DNA of 64,000 nucleotides from Erythrophleum ivorense (Eukaryota > Streptophyta > Magnoliopsida > Fabales > Fabaceae), in NCBI GenBank assembly GCA_026724425.1, contig JAIUCV010000001.1, positions 3,482,001 through 3,546,000 of the forward strand. The letters are read 5' to 3'. The stretch's first letter is position 1. Each line of letters opens with the position of its first letter. The notes below the pieces were generated by a model that saw only the letters and a list, made by a program, of their open reading frames with translations, was not told where the DNA came from and ran no database searches. A program made the position numbers and the translations under genes. This document shows, piece by piece, positions 47,521 through 59,051 of this stretch.

Positions 47521-50281
47521 CATAAACCAAATAAAAAAAAATTAATGGATTGGTGACCATATTTTCAAGTCACCTTTAAATATGTTTTCATTATTATAAT
47601 TTATAATCATTTTATTATATATATCTAAATTATAAGTAGTATTATAATTTATATTTCTACTTGATTTTGGCAAAAATGGCACAAATGGATTTGAACCAAA
47701 GGCCTTTCATGTTCAAGGACACATGGTTGTTAATGCTATTTAGCATATGTTGGCCAAGTTTTGTATAAGCAAATTGTTTCATTTAGTAATTGGTAATAAA
47801 ATTTTATATAAATATATTTATAAAATTGTATTAAGTATGTATAAAAATTTATATTTAATTATCATTGGTTTGGCCACAATTTGATTATAATAAGACTCGT
47901 AATTATACTTTTGTTATCATGTACTAACTAACAATAATAGGTTGAAATTAAATAATATAAAAATATTTTTTTAAAAGGTTGAAATGAAATAAAATAAAAA
48001 TAAAAAGTCCCTATTTACTTTATAGACAAATCTAAACTAATCCATTTAAGAGTATTCAACCAATATTCAAATAACTTTTTTTTAATCTCCTTATTAGCAT
48101 TAAGTTTAAAACTAGTATAATGTACTTGCAGTTCAAATTCAAAAAATTTTCATATAAAAAATCTTATTGAAAATCTGAATGAAAGTAAATTAATAAGAAC
48201 TTGCACCTATTAACACATTTTAATTTTGAGTTATGATTGCAAATACTTCTTTTAAAATTTAAGGTTGTTAAAAGTTTTGAATTATCGATATTTTGAAAGT
48301 TCATTCTAGATTTAAAATCAATAAAAAATACATATATTAGATAAAAGATTTTTAACATAGGTATACTGATTTAGATTTTATAATATAAATTTTAGCTAAA
48401 TTATATTTCATGATTATCATATTGGGATTAGAAATGCAACCATTCTTTTTAAATTTTAACCAATTTTTTTTTGTAATTTAAAAATATTTTTAAATTTATA
48501 GTGACATTTTAGATAAAGATGTGATCAACAAATTAAACTTAAGAATATAAATAACAAAATATGATAATTTTAAAATATTTTTCTAAATGTCGGCTTTGCA
48601 CTACATTTTAGGATTTTTAATAGTTATTATTGGTTTAACCCTTTCTTTTTCATGGAAAACATCCCCTGGTTCTCTAAAAAAAAAAAGAAAAAACAAATAT
48701 CTATGTTTCTCTACAGAAAGTTTTTTGTCATTGTTAAAATTTTTACTCTGATTAGTATAATTTATATATTTTTAATTTCCAAAAAAGATTGAAAGAGTAT
48801 TAAAATGACTTATTCTGTAGAATGCAATAAAAGAATAAGCTAATAATTGACCCAAAAAATTATTACTAATTCAAAAAAAAATTTTATTTATACGTATATA
48901 GTATTTTTTTTGCCCAAATATATATAATAGTGGTGATAAGTTTGTTAGTTGGTAAACTTTACCTTTTAAATCTTCTCCCTTACAGTCTCTTTATTATTCT
49001 CTCTCATAAAATTTGAATGGCTTACATTAAAACCTAAACAGTATAGATTTTATTTTATTTTTAATATTTTGAAGGTTAAATATTATTTTAAGTTTAAAGT
49101 TAAAAAATTATTTTTATTTAACATTATGCTTCTTTTAAAAATAATTTTTTCTTAAATCTTAAAGAAAATAAATTTAAATTATCCAAATTTATTTAAACAA
49201 TCCAAAATTAAGACTAAAGAGAACATGAGAGAGTATCTAAATCCTAAAGTGTAGCGCAGAGCCATTTTTTATTGCCTACAAGGTATTGAAAGAAAACACT
49301 GTTAGCGCCATTTTCTAAAAAGTAGAGTTCATCTTGTGCTTATTGTAAGACAATGGCCTAAACATACTTTGGTCCTATTAGCCTCGAATATTTGGGCCTT
49401 TTATCATTTACGCTATAAATGGTCTTGCCTTTCTCAAGAAGCAAGCCTATGACTTTACGTATATTATCATATCATTATGCTTTTGGGGTTAATCTCTATA
49501 GTGCTTTAGTTGAGAAAACGTTGACCTTCAATATTTTTGGTTATCTTTTAATTAGTTTCGAATAGAGAGAGACAACACCTAGAACCTAATCTTGTTATAC
49601 TTATTTTGTTTTTACATATTTTGTTTTGAATTTAATTTTGTTTACATTTTTATTTTGTGAAGATATTTTTGATTTATTTTACACTCACATTGTATGTAGT
49701 AATATTTTAATTACATTTTATTCATTTATATATATATATATGTATTATCAATATTATATTCAAATCCATGAATTAATCATTAATTACTTTCAAGTTTTAA
49801 TATTAGGTAAATAACTTAGTTTTATGTTTAAATTTCATTCATAAAAGAAACAACTTACATTTGACTCTGTGATAATATGAAATTTCTTTTTTTTTTCAAG
49901 GTTAAAGGGTTAATATTTACCTATCCCTTATGAAATATTCTTTTAATGGAAAAAAATAAAAAAAAGTTTGATTTTTACCTTTAAACTTACAATTTAAGGC
50001 ATAAAAAAGGAAATAATACAAGTTTTTTTAACTAACTATACAATTGGAGAAGATCCATGTTGTTTTTTTAACATAATAACGCTATATTTATAGAATACTA
50101 GTTGTTACTATTATTTATCATAGTTCTTTTGTTTGAAAAAAATAATTATTTAGTGAGAAAATATTATATAATTAATTTCAAAATATTTATCTTTTTATGC
50201 TCAACTAAAACTAAGAAAATAATCCTTGTTTCTTTTTCAGAAAAAGGTATGACCAATCCCTTTTCTCCATTTGAAAAATAA
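47521..50281. other. AT-rich interior of CACTA B
   Basis: No gene or element end recognised. A less AT-rich patch at 49240-49460 has no long frame. Confidence 0.4.
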
Positions 50282-50462
50282 TATTCAAATTTGAAATTCA
50301 TTGGGTACCCGAAGTATTCCAAAAAAAATATTACTTTAAATATCTAATATTCAAATTATATAAAATTTTATATTTTTAATACAAATACTTGAAATATCTT
50401 ATATTTGAAATTCATTGGGTACCCAAAGTATTCCAAAAAAAGTATTACTTTAAATAATATTG
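50282..50462. repeat. Tandem duplication (period about 114 bp)
   Basis: ttgaaattcattgggtaccc followed by -aagtattccaaaaaaa-tattactttaaat occurs at about 50291 and again at about 50405. Confidence 0.8.
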
Positions 50463-50716
50463 AATATCTGATAAAGAATAATGAAAACAGCCAATACTTG
50501 TATTTATTTTAAAATTATAATTTGAAATGTATTTTTTGAGATTTTAAATTTGTGTAATCATTAGTTACTTTAGAAAATATATAAAAATATTAATCTGACA
50601 AATAAATAAATAGTAAATGAAAATTTTAATATATTAATATAATTTTTTATGTATAATTAGAGAGAGTGTAATTATCATATATAATATATGAATATTATCT
50701 TATTGGGTATAAGATA

Positions 50717-50886
50717 GGAAAAATTATGTTTAAGGACCAAAAGATGAAGAAAATTATTTTTAAGGATCTTTACTACTAGGTTCAACAATTTGTTGCTAAA
50801 CTCAGTGGTAATTATCTTAAAACAACTGGTAACAGGTCCTTAAAAATAATTTTCTACATCTTTGGGTTTTTTATTATAATTCTCCC
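50717..50886. mobile_element. 170-bp MITE with perfect 9-bp target duplication, inside B
   Basis: The ends are inverted: GGAAAAATTATGTTTAAGGACC against the complement of the right end GGGAGAATTATAATAAAAAACC. The inverted similarity continues through gaaaattatttttaagga. The flanks TATAAGATA at 50708-50716 and 50887-50895 are identical. A 9-bp duplication points to a Mutator-like element. Confidence 0.88.
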
Positions 50887-51414
50887 TATAAGATATTCTA
50901 TCTGTTCATTGGTGTAAATATCATATGTGTGAAGATTAAATTAGAATTAATTCATCAGATATTAATTTTGATTATCTACACCTGGTCTAATATTTTTGAG
51001 AGACATTGCCATCGTTACTTCTAGGAAAATACCGAGAAGTCTCCTTCGTAGTAGAATATTTGCATGAATATCTACGTTGTTGGACCTATATAAAAAAGTT
51101 CCAAATATATTAAAAAATAATAAAATGATATAAAATGAAAATATGGAAATGAAAAAATATATAATAAAAAATAAAAAAATATAAGCAACAACAATGATTG
51201 AGGAGTACAAAAAAGAAAAAAACAAAAATAAAAGAAGAGAAAGGTTTTTAATATAAAAAATATATAATTAAACATAAAGAAATAAAAGCAACAACAAATA
51301 ACCCAAAAAAAAAGACAAAACAAAGCAAAAACAAGAACAAAATGGAAAAAGCCCTAAGTGAAACCTTGGAGTGCCCTAATGCAACGATAGATAGAAGAAG
51401 ACAGAAGGAAGAGA

Positions 51415-51552
51415 ATGAATAATGTAGAGGATGATTATTCTCTTCAAGAAAAGCTTGGATCCCTAGCACTACGTTTAGAAAGAAGAGGTAGAGTCCAGAT
51501 TGCCTATAACTCACAATCGAAGAAGGAGAGTCCAGATTTTCAGCTATCTTGT
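51415..51552 (+). other. Possible captured exon in CACTA B
   Basis: An open stretch with coding-like composition (MNNVEDDYSLQEKLG, then LERRGRVQIAYNSQSKKE) ends at a donor-like cttGTAAGTG (51550). No family was recognised. CACTA elements are known to carry host gene pieces, but this may be chance. Confidence 0.2.
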
Positions 51553-53754
51553 AAGTGCCTCTTACTACTTTCCTCTCGTATCTTCATTCCAGATTTTTTG
51601 CCATGGCTGAGATGAGTGAATGCCTCTATTTCTTCCAAGAAATTAGATATTTTATTGCTCAGAAGACTTAGAATGGTGATATTGGAGTTGGTTTATTAGG
51701 ATTTAAAGAATTATTTGTAAATGCTGGCCATTACCCTTATCGAATCTTCCTCTATTGCTCTTATTTTATCACTTCTAATATATTGTGAGTTAGTATCCTT
51801 ACCTTCTTATGCAAACTTTCTTATGTCATTTTGAAATTTAGAATGTTTGATAGATCATGTTGTAGGAATTAAGATTGCAGTTTCTTTCTTGTGATAGAGA
51901 CATATATGAAAAAGAGGATAGAACGGTTAACCTATTCTACTAGGCACCAAATTAAAACAATTTGTTCAATTGAAAAAGAGGATAGAGTCGATAGACAATG
52001 TGCTTGGTTGATAAAAATTGAATTCAATTCTTCTTTGTTCAACTTGTTATTTTGAATATAAATTCTTCTTTGTTCATCTTGTCGTTCCTATTGTAGAATT
52101 TATATTACATGGCTTGGTTTGTAAATTATGGTTGATAAAATTTGAACTTAATTCTGGTTTTATGTTGTCATCACTGGGTGTAACACCATAATGTCTTAAC
52201 CTCAATTAATCTCTCTCTTGGCTTGATTTCATATGATTTTCAATGAAAAGGGCCTAAATCATAGTATTTTAATACGTTAAATCAAGATTTAAATGCTCAT
52301 ATTTTGCCCCGTGGGTCCTGTGAACCCATCATTCATATTCTCTACTCAAAATCTATTTATAAAACTCATACATAGCATAAAACAACTCATGAACCATGGA
52401 TATGAAGCCAAAAATCAAGAAAATGTAATTTCTCAAATGGACCCAAAAGTCAGATTTTTGGCTCTAAATTTGAAAAATCATAACTAATTCTAGAAAAATG
52501 AAAATCAAGAAAGCCATAGCTTTCTGGAAAGCTCTGAATGTTAAATTTACACTAAAAATAATTCTAAACCACAATCTCAGCGTTTGGACCATGTTTGACA
52601 TTGAAAAAGAGATAGAGGTCTGGCTGTCCCTGGTACTGATGCAGCTTGCTATCATGAACTTCAAAAATTCATAACTAATTTCAAAAAAATTCAATTTGGG
52701 AAAAATATACCAATTTGGAAAGCTAAAGATGTTAACTAGAGAAAAAAAATAAGTTTAGATCACTTCAGTAGCCTTTGGACCTCAAAAACTGATGGAATAA
52801 TAACAAAGGTCGGATGGCTTCCTTGATGCTAACATAGAACTTCAGAAAGTTCTTTCTCTCTCTACAGACCTCCAATTGAGGTGATTCTAGTTGAAATAGG
52901 TCACTGTAGATATCTCGTTTATGCCCATAAAATTTCATGACAATTGGACACCATTTGGTCCATGAATGACATAGATTCATTTTCGGACCTATTTGCATAG
53001 TACAATAACCAAAACTAAAAAATTCTCCAACTTCAACAATTCGCCAAATATTCTCTAGACCTCCACATATTACTCACTTTAGCTTCCCAAGGAGCTCTTA
53101 ACAAGCTCTAGGGGCATGCCAAATTTCATATCAATAAGAGCTCATTTGGTCATATTTTGACGGAGCTCATGAATTTGATAATTTTGACACTATGAAAGGG
53201 TCAAAATGGAGGTAAATGGTCTCCCACATGCTCTAGCACCTCTTGGGCAAGTTTTAAAGTATAAGCATAATGTATATAAATTGCCCAAGTGATCCAAACC
53301 AACATACATCTCAAACTCACTATGCTATTTGTAAAAATACACTATTACATACAAACCACAAAGAAGTCAAATCTCAATTTTCCATTGCCTTGGCTCTATA
53401 CATGGTTCACACATCATTTCTACATACATTTATACTTGCTCAAATATTTACATCTCAAAAATAATAAGTACATATTCATTTTGGCACCTCTTCACATCAA
53501 AAGAACTAAAATAAACTATACAACTGCCTATACATGCTCAACTAGGCTTTTTGGTTTGCACTTTGATCTCCTTGAGCTCCAACTAACATGTTAGGATGGA
53601 AGAGGGAAGGGGGTGAGATTCATGGAATCTTAATAGCTCATGCACTCATTTAAGGAAGCAATTAAGGCATATAAATAAGTCAAAGTATACAAATCATTCA
53701 CAATTACACAACGCAAGATTTTCATGCCATGAATATCATATCAATGCCAAGAAT

Positions 53755-53885
53755 AAGCTCTAGGGACTTTTGGTCTAGTTTCACCTGATTTTTGGGGCTT
53801 TTGGATTGGCCTCACCCTTAGTTTAGGGACTTTTGGTTTTACCTCACCCATCTCAAAGGACTTTTAGTACTACCTCACATGAGTA
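53755..53885. repeat. Minisatellite-like repeats in the solo LTR
   Basis: Four degenerate copies, roughly 30-40 bp apart, of agggacttttggt-t-a-ctcacc. Confidence 0.75.
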
Positions 53886-54754
53886 ATTTTCACAATCCAA
53901 AACATAAACATATTAGTATCAATGCATCAAGGTAACATCAAATGGCATGTCTCACAATATAATCACATACACAAGCATAAAATGACTATTACATATCCAA
54001 GAATACAACAAGAAAGAGTGGAGAGCTACCTTATAAGCCAACACAAGCCTTCCCTTTCAATTTCTCTTCTTCCTTCTTGGTTTCACAATCACAAGTAGAT
54101 GGAGTTAATTCTCTTGAGCCTAGACACAACAAAGAGCATGGAATTACTCTCTCATAACTCAATAATTATTCACAAAGTTAGGGGGTTCTTCATAGCAAAT
54201 CGTACAAAGTATATAAGAAATTAGGGGTTTTCCCTCTAAATTTTCACTAACTCTTCTTCTCCTTTCTTTGCATTTCTCAACTTATCACACTCTAATTCTA
54301 GGATCTCTTACTTGCTCTAGGTCAGACTTCCTTCCTCTCTTAAGCTCTCAAGTTGGTAGAACCAACATACTCAAGGAAAGTAAGGGGAGAAGATACAATA
54401 AAATGGAAAGAAGTTATCTTAAATAAAGCTCTTTCCAAGAGGCTCTTCCTTTGCATAAATCTTCTCCTCAAATCCTTACACTTCCCCCTCTTAAGCCTAA
54501 AACAAAGCCAGCTCAACAACCAAAACCATTTTAAGAGAGGGCAAAGAAAGAAGAATAAAACTCTACGAAGAAAAGTTATGGAGATCTCAAGTTATGCTTC
54601 CTTTTTCTTGTTATTCCTTCCTTCTCTAGGTCTCTCTCTCTCTCCACAGCCCTTTTTTTATTTTGGTATAAGCTAAGTCGGTTAGAAGGAAAGGGAAAGG
54701 TCTAGACTCTTTAAGAAGTAAATTTTTTTTTTCATGCTTTTCCAGACTAACCTT

Positions 54755-54950
54755 TGCTATAGCGAAGAATAACCCTCGCTACGACGAGCACGTATCAGTC
54801 CCAGACCACTGTTTTCGCTACGGCGCGTGCTATGACGAGGAACCCGTTAGTTTTTGTATGAGATGCCCGAACTTGCTATAATCTTGCTATAGAGAACATG
54901 CACTCTCACTATAGCTAGGCCATTTCTTGCTATAGCTAGCAGACTTAGAA
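54755..54950. repeat. GCTATAGCGA-type word array at the end of the solo LTR
   Basis: Repeated words gctatagcg, cgctacga, cgctacggc, gctatgacga, ttgctata and actatagct lie in a GC-richer stretch. Confidence 0.7.
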
Positions 54951-55323
54951 ACTTTCAGGACTTCAAATTTTTATTTTTATTTTTTATTTGGTTGTTACAT
55001 TGGGAGTCTTGGATTATGGTTTATTCCCTATATGTTATAATTATTTTATCTATTTTGTTGCTCATGAATAACAAGGAAAGAAAAGAAAGCTTAAGGAATC
55101 AAGTGTCTTATTAGTTCCTTGTATATCCTGTCTCAGCATGCACACCTATGTGTGCCAATATAGTCTCTCCTCCCATATTCTTTCTTTCTCTCTCTTTTAA
55201 GGTAAATTTAATCTAACATTAGCAGATACAAATTTGAAAAGATGAGAGAAAATAATATGGTTGGTGAGGATACTCAAAAGAGAGGAAAATACAAAATTAT
55301 CGAAATACCTAGCAAATCGTGGA

Positions 55324-55428
55324 AGGTTATCTTATAGTCAAGAGATTGTTTTGTTTATTCTTCATATACATAGAGAGGTTATCCTATAGTTAGGAGATTG
55401 TTTTGTTTATTCTTCACATATATAAAGT
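55324..55428. repeat. 52-bp tandem duplication
   Basis: Two adjacent copies of aggttatc-tatagt-a-gagattgttttgtttattcttca-ata-ata-ag start at 55324 and 55376. Confidence 0.85.
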
Positions 55429-57000
55429 CACCTCTTAATTTCTTATTCACTTTGTTTAGTATCTATGAGTTAGTGCTTGCTTTCATACTTTAGGTAGCCT
55501 TAGGGATGACAGTAATAAGGTTGCTGAGCTTACAACATTGATAATAATTAGGGGTAAGAAATGCCTTATAAAAACGTATGAATAATTAGTTACTAAAGAT
55601 ACACAGAATACTCTTTTATTTAGTTCTTAGTGAACAAGAATGAAATCATCAAGATCAAAACAAAAATAGATGGGATAAATGTTAAAAGCAAGGAAAAAAG
55701 AAAACCTTTTAGCTTTCCTGCCATCCTTATGTTTAGAATTGGTTTTGGAAAGATTTAGAAGCCATCTTTCCATTGAATCTTTTCATATCTCTGTAGTAGT
55801 CATAAATCATGTAATTCAGGGGCCATCTGTCCATTTAACTATTAAACATAATATAAACATTTTTTAATGTTTATCTATCTTGTATTATCAAATTGGGCGT
55901 GAAGGGTGAGCTAGAAAAAAAAAGAAAAAAAGAGTAAAGCTCACAACCACACAAATTTTAAGTGCATGGACACATAACTCAAGTCCTTTAGGTGGTCCTT
56001 ATGAACTCTTTTGTCTCCTTCTTCAATCTCTCTTCTTCCATTATTACTATTATTGTTATTATTATTATCTTCAATTATCTTGCTTTTCTAATGTGATCTA
56101 GTTTGTAATGCTGACATGCTTATGTTTTACATCCATTAAAAAAAGGTTAGTAAAGTAAGTTGTGAAAGCAATAATGATATGTTCATTGTTTTTAATAATG
56201 ATTTTTTTATCAAATATTTTATAATTTACTAAAATTATAAAAGTATATATTTTATTTTAGAAAAGAATAGTATAGTTTGAAATGAATTAGCATTAAGAAG
56301 TCAAGAAACCACTTCCACATCACATATTTGAAAGAAACAGATAACATTACATGACTAATTCATGGTTTAAATACAAAAGGAAAACTAGCTTAAAACATGA
56401 TTCATCACCAAGTTGCTGATCTCATGAAAACCCCTTGTATTTGGGCAAAGATAAGCCCATTTGTTTTAGAACTAGGATATGTAAAAGATACAATAGGCAT
56501 CTTTACTATTAGAGAGATCAGACAAATGAATTAATGCTACCAGGCTTTGTCCAATTGACACAGAAGTCAATGTTAAAAATGGATGGACGCATAATTTTAA
56601 ATAAGTTAAATCCAAGACCAAAAAGATTAAGATGCTAGATTTAATGCATATCATGAATAATTAGCAACAGATGTGTAAACCCAATTATGAAATCTATATA
56701 GAAAATCTATGTAAGCAACAAAAATATGATAATTGTAAAATTTACAGAACAAGGATAAAAGGTCATAGAAAAGTGACATGAAAAACGCATAAGAGCATAG
56801 TGACATGAAATATTTTAAAATAAGGCAAGTTAATGGTTAAAGTTTCATATATAAGACATAACAGAGATATATGGATGGTGTATATTGACCTAGCAATATA
56901 TGGACTTGCCAATGGAATAATAAGATATCTTATATAGGCATAAAACTATTCTATGTTCAAACATCCAAAGTATCATGGCATGTTTCCCCAGCCATTAGAA
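55429..57000. other. Interior of CACTA B without recognised genes
   Basis: Short open frames only; none shows a domain. Confidence 0.4.
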
Positions 57001-57400
57001 AATTAAATAAACATTAATATTTTTTATTACATAATAGTTATTAAATAAATAGCAATATTACATAATAAACATTAAATTGTGTAACTAAAATTAAATATTA
57101 ATAAAATACATAGTAAATAATAAAATACATAATTAATTAAATAAACATTAATATTAAATAAATAGTAATATTACATAATAAAAATTAAATTATGCAACTA
57201 AAATTAATTATTAGTAAATAATAAAATACATAATTAATTAAATAAACATTAATATTGTTTATTATTTAATTAATATTAAATAAATAGTAATATTACATAA
57301 TAAATATTAAATTATGTTACTAAAATTAAATATTAATAAAATACATAGTAAATAATAAAAATACATAATTATTATGCACTTCTATTTTTTATTTCCAATG
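57000..57400. repeat. AT-only tandem repeat, three to four units
   Basis: The unit (taaatagtaatattacataa...aaattatg-aactaaaatta...aaaatacataattaat) starts near 57045, 57157 and 57280, with spacings of about 112 and 123 bp. Confidence 0.85.
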
Positions 57401-58139
57401 TTAAAAAACTTAGTGTTGTGTTTCTTTTCAATAGGAAAATATACCTTTGATGAACAATGCTTCAAGTGGAGAAGTTCAATAATTTTGTGAGTAATTGAGA
57501 GTTTTAATAATTGCATAACATAAATAATGCATCTTAATTAAGCACTAGTTTCTTTTTATATCACTTTTATGTTTGACGTTCTATTTCAAACTTTTGACTT
57601 TAATTTGTTTATGGCAAACAAAGTCTTTTAAACATTATGCTTCACTGAATTGGAATATGGTTTTAAATTGTCACACAGGTGATTGCTTTGCTGAAGAAAG
57701 TCTTGGCATTTACAAAGTAAAATGAAAATGTCTAGATTGAATGTTATCGCCCCTTTCCTGAATTATGAAGATTCAAGCAATTGCCCATGCCAACTTATTT
57801 TTTTCCCCTTTTATTTAATAATGTTGTAATATTATTTTCAATATTGAATAATGGAGTGTATGGATGAGCTTAAAAAATTATTTGCATGGCTAGTTCTTGC
57901 ATTTATACTTGTCAAATAGACTACTGCATTAATGTATATAAGATATGTTAGCAAAGTTTAATTTGCTTCCTTTTTTCATGCTTATTTTAAAATGTTAGAT
58001 CTTGTAAGCATGATGTATATTATAAGAGATTTAGCAGATTTATTCCTGCCTATTTATAAGATTATAAAATATATTTTAGCAAACATGATTAAAGAAAATA
58101 GTTAAAAAAAGTATTATAAAAACAAAAAAATAAAATAAA

Positions 58140-59051
58140 CTCTTTAGCGGCTACTAAAGTCATCATTAATAGTGCATTAATTATGGTTGATAATAGTCGA
58201 TACTAAAAACATCTTTAGTGACAACACAAAAGAGTTCATGTTAAAAGGGAACCTTTAGTGATAAAAGAATGACTCACCGCTAAAATAGGCATTTAGGACC
58301 ACAAATGTTGCTGCTTAATTTACATTGTTGTCACTCTTAAAATCTTATTTAGTATCAACAAAGAATTTTGTTGCTAAAAAGGCACATTTAGCGACGACAG
58401 GTATCGCCACTAGTTCTTGTAAGTCAAACTGAAAGGAAATTTGGCAACCACAAAGATCGCTACTAAAACTATATTTAGTGTCAAAGTACATGTTATCGTT
58501 AAAAGTTGATTTAGTGATGAATAAGTCGCCACTAAATCTTTGTTGTCGCTAAAGAGATACATTTAGGGACCATGGCTGTAGACAAAAATCATTGCTAAAA
58601 TCCTTTTTAGTGTCAAAAAATATTGTCCCTGTTAAAACCTTATATTTAGCGACCATATTCCTCGCCTCTAAAATCTTATTTAGTATCCACTTTTTATAAA
58701 TTACTATCTAATAGCTTTTTATGATGAATTTTGTCGTCTCTAATAGTGTTTTTTGAGATGACATCAAATTTGATGAACTTTTAGTGGCAAAATTTGTTGC
58801 TTCTAAATGCTATGACCCCTAAAACTTTAGGGGTTTTAGTGGCGAAATTACATATATTTAGGGACAAATTATGTTATCGCAAAAAAACATTTTAGCAACG
58901 ACACTTTTATTGTTGTTAAATCCCTTTTGCAATGGCTGTTATTGCAGCGACTTAGTGACGACCTTTTTGTTGTCGCTAAATATTTTTTGCGACGACTTTT
59001 AGTGTTTTAGCATTAACTTTTGTCGCCACAAAATCCATTTTTTTTGTAGTG
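58140..59051. repeat. Right sub-terminal repeat array of CACTA B
   Basis: Words tttagtgac, tttagcgacg, gtcgctaaa and ccgctaaaa are repeated in both orientations up to the terminus ttttttttgtagtg. Confidence 0.82.

Larger units (their letters stand above)
52179..54999. mobile_element. Solo LTR of a Gypsy (Tekay/Del-like) element
   Basis: 2821 bp starting TGTAACACC and ending GGTTGTTACA (inverted termini TGTAACA). It is flanked by CTGGG (52174-52178) and TTGGG (55000-55004), a 5-bp duplication with one C/T mismatch. No internal gag-pol is attached, so this is what remains after LTR-LTR recombination. The TGTAACACC start and length suit Tekay/Del chromoviruses. Its open frames have no domains. 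Confidence 0.75.
46633..59051. mobile_element. CACTA element B, large non-autonomous, inserted in the transposase gene of A
   Basis: The left end AACTACAAAAAAAATATGG (first base C-to-A) and the right end CCATTTTTTTTGTAGTG are inverted repeats. Both ends carry arrays of TTTAGCGAC/TTTAGTGGC words (46633-47520, 58140-59051). Flanking triplets are TAT and TTA, not identical. The transposase reading of A stops at the left border and resumes at the right. No transposase was recognised inside B. It holds a solo LTR, a MITE, tandem repeats and AT-rich DNA. Confidence 0.85.

Noticed and set aside
51072..51514. Overlapping Phe-rich minus-strand frames
   Set aside because: Typical of A-rich plus-strand DNA; no start context or domain.
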